DNA from: Pseudomonadota bacterium
Lineage (GTDB): Bacteria; Desulfobacterota; Desulfobacteria; Desulfobacterales; ETH-SRB1
Direction: 5' to 3'
Length of the DNA: 5,008 nt
NCBI GenBank assembly: GCA_018897415.1
Contig: JAHIKR010000333.1
Location: forward strand, 1 to 5,008
The notes under the pieces were generated by a model. It did not search any database, had not been told where the DNA came from, and was given only the letters and a program-made list of their open reading frames with translations. Each line of letters begins with the position of its first letter. The stretch's first letter is position 1. The position numbers were made by a program, and so were the translations under genes. This document shows, piece by piece, positions 1 through 5,008 of this stretch.

Positions 1-4
1 AAAA

Positions 5-10
5 AAGGAG
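5..10 (+). promoter_or_regulatory. Ribosome-binding site (AAGGAG) for the EAL gene
   Basis: AAGGAG sits 6 nt before the TTG at 17. It decides the start, because the frame upstream contains no stop before the window edge and there is no ATG nearby. Confidence 0.7.
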
Positions 11-16
11 TCAGCA

Positions 17-1393
17 TTGACAGAAAAAGATTCTACAACTTTAAAATCATGGATTGAGTTAAACAAGCTCGTAAAAGAAAAAAAAGATTTGGAGGAATTG
101 CTCCACGACAGGGTTACAGGTCTTCCGACTATTCCCCTCCTTTTTAAGGATATCGAAAAGATACTGCAAAACTATAACCAGGTGGCCCTGCTTTGCGTAG
201 ACGTGGTCAAGTACAGCAAAATCGAGGAGATTTACGGTTTTAAAGCATTCGACAAGGTAATGAAAATGGTGGCTGATATCCTCGAATCGCTAGTTGGGGG
301 ATCTCTTAGGGGCGCTGATATTGTATCACAGCTTATGATAAGCGGCAACACTTTTGCCATCCTCCTTTCGCCGCCTCGCAAGCAATCTGAACTTAGAAAA
401 GAAGACCTCCTAAGGATTAAAAAGAGGATAGATTCGAAAATTACCGATGCCATTCGCGATTCCCTTGATTATGCATTGTTTAAAAAATTTGGCTGTTACG
501 TTGGGAGTGCGATCCTGAATTACGATAAAGAAATCCGCCTCGAACGCCAAATTTACACAGTCCTGGAGGATGCCCTCCAAGATTCGGCATCTGAAAGAGA
601 CAAAGATGCTAAAAAAAGGCTTGCCGAACTTAAAAAGATAATCAAAGAGGAAGAGATCTATACCCTTTTTCACCCCATAGTAAAGCTTCCGGACTATAAG
701 ATCGTGGGATATGAAGCCTTAAGCAGGGGACCGGGCCAGGGGGAATTTGAAAGGCCTGATAAACTGTTCAAGATAGCGTATCAAAGCGACCTGACCATCG
801 AACTTGAACGACTCTGTAGAAAAAAAGCCTTAGCTGCCGCGCGCGAGATGGCTCCGGGACGCATGCTTTTTTTGAATGTTGAGCCGGAGTCGGTAAATGA
901 TCCGGACTTAAGACAAATAGCAGCCTCTACCCTTTTGCTTGATTCAAAATTAACCCCGGATCAAATCGTTCTGGAAATTACAGAACGATCGGCCATAATC
1001 GATTTTTCAGTCTTTAGAAGTGTCCTTGAATACTTTCGAGCTTTAGGTTTTAAAATAGCGATCGATGATGCAGGGGCAGGTTATGCGACTCTGCAATCCA
1101 TAATCGAGTTAAAACCTGATTTCCTGAAAATTGATATGTCCCTTATTCGTGACATAGACACGGACAATATAAAACAGCAACTGGTAAAGGCTTTACAAAG
1201 ATTCGGCCGTGAAACAGGCGTAAGTGTGATAGCTGAGGGAATTGAAACCAAAGCCGAGTTAAGAACATTGTTGGATATGGGCATAGATTTTGGACAGGGG
1301 TTTGTTTTTGCGTATCCGAGCGAACCTTTTCCAAAAATAAGAACGGATATAATTTCCAAACTGCCCAAACGTCGCAAACGTGTTAAGTCTTGA
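17..1393 (+). CDS. Degenerate GGDEF plus EAL domain protein, probable c-di-GMP phosphodiesterase
   Basis: This 458-residue protein is predicted to hydrolyse cyclic di-GMP to pGpG in the cytoplasm; no membrane segment or signal peptide is visible. Residues ~10-30 are charged and helical, possibly a short coiled coil. Residues ~31-200 resemble a GGDEF domain (entry motif DRVTGLPT), but the signature is SGNTF at 109-113, so cyclase activity should be lost; it may be regulatory. Residues ~212-440 are an EAL domain that keeps the expected metal and catalytic positions: YEALSRGP with E233, N287, E320 in LEITER, D350-D351 in IDDAGAGYA, K371, E407 in AEGIE and Q427 in GQGF. The tail is basic (KLPKRRKRVKS). 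The TTG start is chosen because AAGGAG lies 6 nt upstream. The frame is open to the window edge, so a longer protein cannot be excluded. It converges on the membrane cyclase gene, 28 nt away. Family assignment is secure; activity is inferred from conserved residues. Confidence 0.93.
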   Translation: MTEKDSTTLKSWIELNKLVKEKKDLEELLHDRVTGLPTIPLLFKDIEKILQNYNQVALLCVDVVKYSKIEEIYGFKAFDKVMKMVADILESLVGGSLRGADIVSQLMISGNTFAILLSPPRKQSELRKEDLLRIKKRIDSKITDAIRDSLDYALFKKFGCYVGSAILNYDKEIRLERQIYTVLEDALQDSASERDKDAKKRLAELKKIIKEEEIYTLFHPIVKLPDYKIVGYEALSRGPGQGEFERPDKLFKIAYQSDLTIELERLCRKKALAAAREMAPGRMLFLNVEPESVNDPDLRQIAASTLLLDSKLTPDQIVLEITERSAIIDFSVFRSVLEYFRALGFKIAIDDAGAGYATLQSIIELKPDFLKIDMSLIRDIDTDNIKQQLVKALQRFGRETGVSVIAEGIETKAELRTLLDMGIDFGQGFVFAYPSEPFPKIRTDIISKLPKRRKRVKS

Positions 1394-1404
1394 ACCGCAA
1401 AAGC

Positions 1405-1423
1405 GAACATTTTTAAAGGTCTC
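1405..1423 (+). repeat. Half copy of the palindromic repeat at the 3' end of the cyclase gene
   Basis: The 19 bases GAACATTTTTAAAGGTCTC match the right part of the palindrome at 2742-2778 (GAACATTTTTCAAAGGTCTC, positions 2759-2778) with one deleted base. The matching left arm is absent here. The repeat overlaps the cyclase stop codon, since on the minus strand the TGA takes its last two bases from the GAGACC end. Its place in the 28-nt gap between two convergent genes suggests either a decayed insertion or a shared dispersed repeat family. Confidence 0.75.
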
Positions 1424-2717
1424 AAACCATCACGCGGTTTCGGCCGGCTTTTTTGGCTTTGTACAGAATCTTGTCAGCCGACTTTAACACCTTGTCAGGA
1501 GTTGTTAATTTTTTACTGGGTTCGGCAACACCAATGCTTACCGTGATCTTGTCCTGCTTCTGGCCAAACAGTTTGCGCTTACCGCGATTTTTAGGGCTGC
1601 TCCTGCGACGCTGTTTCCCCCTGACGATAAAAAGGGTCGAGGCAACGCCATGTCTGTATTTTTCTAAATGCAGTCTGGCCTCTTCTGCGGATTTTCCCGG
1701 GAAGATGGCAGCAAATTCTTCTCCACCATAGCGAAAGGTCTTGGCACTACCTGTTATTTTATTCAACTGAACGGCGATCATCTTAAGAACCTGGTCGCCG
1801 GTCTTGTGGCCGTAAGTGTCATTGAATTTCTTAAAATTATCCACATCTATCATGGCAATCGCATATTTATGCCCAAGGTTTATCAGGGTTTCATTCATGC
1901 TGCGGCGGCTTTGGAGGCCGGTGAGTTCATCGACATAGGCCATGAAGTAAGATGACTCGATTGTTGTAATAATCAAGATCAGGCCGGCTGCTGAAAAATA
2001 GATTATAGCGGCCGGAAACGTTCGGAAAGCTATGATTCCTAGAAAGGACGCTACCAGTGTACCGATAAAACCGACCTGGATTGCATCATGGGTAAACAGA
2101 AAACGAATCAGCAGAAATAAAAACGTGCCGCTAAAAGCAAATAAAGCTGCAGGCCGGATCCCATGAAACCCTGAACCCAGCCGGGTCGAGACTTGTGAAA
2201 GCGAGTCAGCCATTTGAGGGGATATATTATGAATGAAGGTCCACAGGGGTGAATGCGATGAATTTGGCATGCGGCACAACAGTAACACGGCTACAAGCTG
2301 CAACCCAAGCAGCAGAAGATAAACAACAAAGGTTGTGGTAAATATCCGCCGTTTGGTTATCATACTGAAAAAGGCAAGGTTAACAGGCAGTAAAAAGGCG
2401 CCAGCTTCAAAAATCGACAGGCCGGCTGATTTTTGTTGAAAGGATAGGGAGCCATAACTACTGAAAACAAAATAGGACAGCGCAAGTGTCAAGGATGTCA
2501 AGATAAGGCCTGCGTTGTTATAGCGCCATCCCATCAGAACAACGGCGGAAAAAATGATATAGGGCATAATAGGCAAAATGACCAGAAACGCCCTTATTTC
2601 CCTGATATTACTTGCTTTATTCATTAAGCTGGGCCATTTCCACAGTATAACTGCCGAAATGACAATTAGTAATACCGGCAGGATAAACGGATAGATGGTT
2701 CGCTTGAATGAAAACAA
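1422..2717 (-). CDS. Membrane-anchored GGDEF (GGEEF) diguanylate cyclase
   Basis: Predicted to make cyclic di-GMP from two GTP at the inner face of the cytoplasmic membrane. From the preferred start it is 431 residues. Eight hydrophobic helices are visible at roughly 7-26, 43-63, 68-88, 101-120, 125-147, 188-208, 213-232 and 235-257, with a polar loop of about 40 residues (149-187) that could face outward. The sensor part matches no named MASE type that I recognise. The cyclase domain begins at DELTGL (263) and has D291 in IDVDNFKKFND, the active motif RYGGEEF (GGEEF at 331-335) and VSIGVAEP. The usual RxxD inhibitory site is absent (T and A replace R and D). A strongly basic insert of about 20 residues lies at ~366-389. 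The frame is open to a TTG at 2771, but that codon lies inside a palindrome with no ribosome-binding site. The TTG at 2717 has GGAG 9 nt upstream and gives a normal positive-then-hydrophobic N-terminus. Cyclase call is secure; the signal sensed is unknown. Confidence 0.92.
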   Translation of the reverse strand: MFSFKRTIYPFILPVLLIVISAVILWKWPSLMNKASNIREIRAFLVILPIMPYIIFSAVVLMGWRYNNAGLILTSLTLALSYFVFSSYGSLSFQQKSAGLSIFEAGAFLLPVNLAFFSMITKRRIFTTTFVVYLLLLGLQLVAVLLLCRMPNSSHSPLWTFIHNISPQMADSLSQVSTRLGSGFHGIRPAALFAFSGTFLFLLIRFLFTHDAIQVGFIGTLVASFLGIIAFRTFPAAIIYFSAAGLILIITTIESSYFMAYVDELTGLQSRRSMNETLINLGHKYAIAMIDVDNFKKFNDTYGHKTGDQVLKMIAVQLNKITGSAKTFRYGGEEFAAIFPGKSAEEARLHLEKYRHGVASTLFIVRGKQRRRSSPKNRGKRKLFGQKQDKITVSIGVAEPSKKLTTPDKVLKSADKILYKAKKAGRNRVMV

Positions 2718-2726
2718 TATAATAAA

Positions 2727-2730
2727 CTCC
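2727..2730 (-). promoter_or_regulatory. Ribosome-binding site (GGAG) favouring a start at 2717
   Basis: On the minus strand, TTTGGAG is followed after 9 nt by TTG at 2717-2715. The upstream in-frame TTG at 2771-2769 lacks any purine-rich site, and an in-frame TAG at 2780-2778 closes the frame just above it. This makes 2717 the more credible translation start of the membrane cyclase. Confidence 0.55.
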
Positions 2731-2741
2731 AAAGGATAAGC

Positions 2742-2778
2742 GAGACCTTTGAAAAATTGAACATTTTTCAAAGGTCTC
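2742..2778. repeat. 37-bp perfect palindrome (15-bp arms, 7-nt loop), REP or MITE-like
   Basis: The left arm GAGACCTTTGAAAAA (2742-2756) and right arm TTTTTCAAAGGTCTC (2764-2778) are exact reverse complements around the loop TTGAACA. The 5-mer TAAGC flanks it directly on both sides (2737-2741 and 2779-2783), resembling a target-site duplication. Termini that begin GAG are typical of several IS families, including IS5-like ones, so this may be a minimal MITE or two abutting element ends; that is inference. In RNA from the minus strand it would form a hairpin beginning 20 nt after the exoribonuclease stop. No U-run follows, so it is not a standard intrinsic terminator, though it could stabilise the mRNA end. 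Confidence 0.85.
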
Positions 2779-2798
2779 TAAGCGTGAAAGTTTTACCG

Positions 2799-4781
2799 TT
2801 AGCTGGCAAATACAGAAATAACATCTTTTCTTGCATTTACATGTTGTATCGTAACGTGGATGAGGTCCCGAGGCTTTAAATTAATACCAGTAGATATAGG
2901 CAGGTCACATTCAATCATATATTCAGCAAGCAGCACCTGGCAATCTTCCTTTCGCTTGGAGAGAACGATAGCTTCTTGTTTTTCACCTATTTTCCTTTCA
3001 AGAAATTTCAATAACCAGTACCTGTGACGACTGTATTGAATCTTTGATACATAACTCATGGGCTGTTCAAGGCGCTGTATTATACTATCTATTTCTTCCT
3101 TTGTGTAAGGCTCTTCTAAACCTATAATTCCCCTTATCTGACGCTGTGTAACAAGATCAAAATATTTGCGTATTGGAGAAGTGGCAGTAACATAGGCATT
3201 TAATCCAAGGCCCGAGTGATTCTCTGGCTCATAGCTTAAAATAAAACGGCTCAACAATTTTCGCTGCATACAGTTTTGAAAAAGTGTACCTTCTTCTCCC
3301 TTGTAGAGACGTTCCCTTGGTTCAGCCTGAGACCTAAAGATTGCCGGCATATCATGTTTTAGAAGGAATTCAGCCATAAGCCAGTTGGCCATAATCATTA
3401 TTTCTGAAATCAGCATCCTTCCAGGGCTTTCTCTGTTTATTTTTGTAACATTTACTTCGCCATTATCTAACCAGACGTTGATATCAGGCAGAGATATTTG
3501 AGTTGCGCCCTGCTTTAATCTTTTCTCCCGAAACTTTTTTGCTATATCGTAAAGGATAAGTATTTCGTGGTCTTCATTAGCTATCGTATTAACATCGTAA
3601 TATGTTAGCTGTCTTTTAACCTTAACCAGGCTAGGAACTATTTCGTAATTGATTATTTCAGCCGATCTGCTTAATTTAATTATTATACTGATGGATGGAC
3701 GCAGTTCCCCTTCCCTGAGGCTGCATAGATTTTCAGCGAAGCTTGACGGAAACATCGAAATTTTCTGATCAGGCATATAAATGGAGCTGCCGCGGGTGAA
3801 GGCCTCTTTGTCTATAATAGTTTCTTTTTTAATAAAATGGCCGACATCGGCGATATGAATACCAAGTCGATAATGATCACTTTTATCTTCAATACTTATA
3901 GCATCATCAAAATCAAGAGTCGATTGCCCATCTATAGTAATCGCAGAGAGGCCGGTCAAATCCTGCCGATCTTTATACTCGGACAAATCTTTAGGAACGC
4001 TAATCAGATTTGTTGCTTTTTCCATGACCTCGTCAGGAAAAACAGTCGGGATTTCAAGCCTGTATAATTCAATATTTTCATTTTCATCCCAGATACCCAG
4101 CTTTACGAGGATTTGGAATATTAGTTCCATATTATCTATATCGGCCTTTTTAAGGATCGCCTTGCCAAGAGAGTAGTTCGGGCTTTCCTTTTGGAACAGA
4201 TAACAGGATTTAAGAATTTCTACGCATTCTCTTTTATCATCAGGCAGGTAAGGTTTATCGACAATAAGCATTTTTTTTAGCCATGCAGAACCCTCATCTA
4301 TAATACGATTTTTCCGGGCGGCTTCTTTCTGCTGACAGGCAATCTGTTCAACTTGTTCCTCTGAAAAGGGGAAAAAACGATCGTGGTTAAATTTAAAATA
4401 AGATCTGTTTTTAAAGAATGCCCTTACAACTGCTGATTCATGGTCATAAGTAGGACCATCCGGGAAACAGAATTCAGTCATTGTTGCAAGATTTATCCAT
4501 TTTTTTTCTGTATTCAGGATTCCCCACAATTCCTTTATATCTATATGATCAATCAGAGCATTACGTTTGCCGGCTATCACCTTTAATGCCTCGACCAGTT
4601 TATATCTGCCCATTGAAAGATTAAGGTTTGTATTGCATTTATGTGACAGCCTGCTTGGCGACAGCTTGATTTCCCGATCGTTTTCAGTAAGAACACGCAG
4701 TTTCTGTTTTTTTACTTCAAGTATGACCCCGCACATAATTTTCTGGTGGTCAATATATTCTATAACATTTCCTATTTTCAT
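2799..4781 (-). CDS. RNase II/R-family 3'-5' exoribonuclease (RNB domain)
   Basis: This 660-residue protein should degrade single-stranded RNA processively from the 3' end in the cytoplasm, releasing nucleoside monophosphates. The RNB domain runs from about 270 to 555. TIDGQSTLDFDDA contains D284, D290, D292 and D293, with the same spacing as the metal-binding aspartates of E. coli RNase II (D201, D207, D209, D210). Y335 in the IYMPDQ segment, NLCSL at 351-355 and SPIRKYFD with R538 match the other active-site positions. Residues ~1-50 look like a small beta-barrel module, and ~60-230 are mostly helical rather than paired cold-shock domains. The last ~60 residues probably form an S1-like RNA-binding barrel. 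Length is near that of RNase II (about 640), shorter than RNase R. The ATG at 4781 is preferred over an in-frame TTG at 4799, because the latter lies inside the likely promoter. No Shine-Dalgarno precedes it. Whether to name it rnb or rnr is unclear, so no symbol is given. Confidence 0.93.
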   Translation of the reverse strand: MKIGNVIEYIDHQKIMCGVILEVKKQKLRVLTENDREIKLSPSRLSHKCNTNLNLSMGRYKLVEALKVIAGKRNALIDHIDIKELWGILNTEKKWINLATMTEFCFPDGPTYDHESAVVRAFFKNRSYFKFNHDRFFPFSEEQVEQIACQQKEAARKNRIIDEGSAWLKKMLIVDKPYLPDDKRECVEILKSCYLFQKESPNYSLGKAILKKADIDNMELIFQILVKLGIWDENENIELYRLEIPTVFPDEVMEKATNLISVPKDLSEYKDRQDLTGLSAITIDGQSTLDFDDAISIEDKSDHYRLGIHIADVGHFIKKETIIDKEAFTRGSSIYMPDQKISMFPSSFAENLCSLREGELRPSISIIIKLSRSAEIINYEIVPSLVKVKRQLTYYDVNTIANEDHEILILYDIAKKFREKRLKQGATQISLPDINVWLDNGEVNVTKINRESPGRMLISEIMIMANWLMAEFLLKHDMPAIFRSQAEPRERLYKGEEGTLFQNCMQRKLLSRFILSYEPENHSGLGLNAYVTATSPIRKYFDLVTQRQIRGIIGLEEPYTKEEIDSIIQRLEQPMSYVSKIQYSRHRYWLLKFLERKIGEKQEAIVLSKRKEDCQVLLAEYMIECDLPISTGINLKPRDLIHVTIQHVNARKDVISVFAS

Positions 4782-4789
4782 AACATTGG

Positions 4790-4818
4790 ATAATAACAAT
4801 CAGGCATGATAAAGTCAA
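4790..4818 (-). promoter_or_regulatory. Sigma70-type promoter for the exoribonuclease gene
   Basis: On the minus strand, TTGACT (4818-4813) is followed by a 17-nt spacer and TATTAT (4795-4790). A TG one base before the -10 box gives an extended -10 (TGTTATTAT). A transcript would begin near 4783, about two bases before the ATG at 4781. The match is close to consensus in both boxes and in spacing, but it is a prediction only. Confidence 0.6.
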
Positions 4819-4849
4819 CGTTCAGCCTGAGTTTAGATATCGTCAAATA

Positions 4850-4873
4850 GTTGAGTCGTCGAGTCGTTGAGTG
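4850..4873. repeat. Three-copy 8-bp tandem repeat (GTYGAGTS)
   Basis: GTTGAGTC, GTCGAGTC and GTTGAGTG follow one another without gaps, and a run of six G starts at the last base. It lies upstream of the exoribonuclease promoter. Its function is unknown; it could be a dispersed intergenic repeat. Confidence 0.7.
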
Positions 4874-4886
4874 GGGGGAACAATTG

Positions 4887-4922
4887 CCGAAATCCGAAAT
4901 CCGAATATCGAAACTCGAAACA
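4887..4922. repeat. Degenerate 7-bp tandem array (CCGAAAT-like)
   Basis: Five units follow in order: CCGAAAT, CCGAAAT, CCGAATAT, CGAAACT and CGAAACA. A TTCGAAT just beyond (4932-4938) partly mirrors the units. Low-complexity CGAAA-type arrays of this sort are seen between genes in Desulfobacterota-like genomes (recalled, not checked). No coding role is visible. Confidence 0.65.
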
Positions 4923-5008
4923 ATATCTAATTTCGAATACCCGCCTGCCATGCAGCGTGCTCAAGGACAGAATAATAACCGTGGCATAGTATTAACTTTT
5001 CATGACTG
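4923..5008. other. Sequence with no recognisable gene at the window edge
   Basis: No start codon with a ribosome-binding site and no open frame of useful length is visible on either strand. A minus-strand ATG near the edge meets a stop three codons later. The remainder of the spacer may continue beyond the window. Confidence 0.5.

Noticed and set aside
1396..1414. CGC-AAAA-GCG followed by a T-rich run as a terminator for the EAL gene
   Set aside because: The stem is only 3 bp and the T-run is separated from it by AACA; the T-run is better explained as part of the dispersed repeat.
1424..1456. AAACC/GGTTT and GGCCGGCTTTTTT as a plus-strand terminator in the convergent gap
   Set aside because: These bases encode the conserved C-terminal KKAGRN segment of the cyclase, and the stem is short.
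2742..2778. The palindrome as an intrinsic terminator for the RNase gene
   Set aside because: No U-run follows the hairpin in either direction; the T-runs lie within the arms.
4773..4805. Nine-codon upstream ORF (ATG at 4805) whose stop overlaps the RNase ATG
   Set aside because: No ribosome-binding site precedes it, and it lies upstream of the predicted transcript start, so it is unlikely to be translated.
4567..4809. Plus-strand open frame of 80 codons opposite the RNase N-terminus
   Set aside because: It is antisense to a well-supported gene, has no domain signal and no convincing ribosome-binding site; other antisense open frames in the window were dismissed for the same reason.
4850..4938. 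CRISPR array
   Set aside because: The units are 7-8 bp and contiguous, with no 25-40 bp repeats or unique spacers and no cas genes.

Overview
The window carries three substantial genes: two cyclic-di-GMP signalling genes that converge tail to tail, followed by an RNase II-family exoribonuclease gene on the minus strand. Moderate-to-low GC, frequent TTG starts, membrane-bound GGDEF enzymes and dispersed short palindromes and 7-8 bp tandem repeats between genes all fit a Desulfobacterota (Desulfobacteraceae-like) genome. The RNase family type also fits. This assignment is an inference from sequence style, not a database result.

Layout. Positions 17-1393 (+) encode a soluble protein with a degenerate GGDEF domain and an apparently intact EAL phosphodiesterase domain. 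After a 28-nt gap, 1422-2717 (-) encodes an eight-helix membrane protein with a C-terminal GGEEF diguanylate cyclase domain. The reading frame is open to a TTG at 2771, but a TTG at 2717 with a GGAG ribosome-binding site is the better start. An 81-nt gap separates it from the RNB-domain exoribonuclease at 2799-4781 (-). That gene is preceded by a near-consensus sigma70 promoter whose predicted transcript start falls almost on the ATG. The last ~200 bases (4800-5008) show no gene and contain two degenerate short tandem arrays.

How they relate. The two signalling genes form a natural opposing pair: the membrane protein should make c-di-GMP and the soluble protein should degrade it. Their convergent order means they are not co-transcribed. 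The RNase and the cyclase share a strand and could be partly co-transcribed, but no functional link is evident.

The most unusual structure is a perfect 15-bp inverted repeat with a 7-base loop at 2742-2778. It is flanked by a 5-bp direct repeat (TAAGC), as a tiny inserted element would be. A half copy lies at the other end of the cyclase gene (1405-1423) and supplies part of its stop codon. I see no clearly new multi-gene system here.
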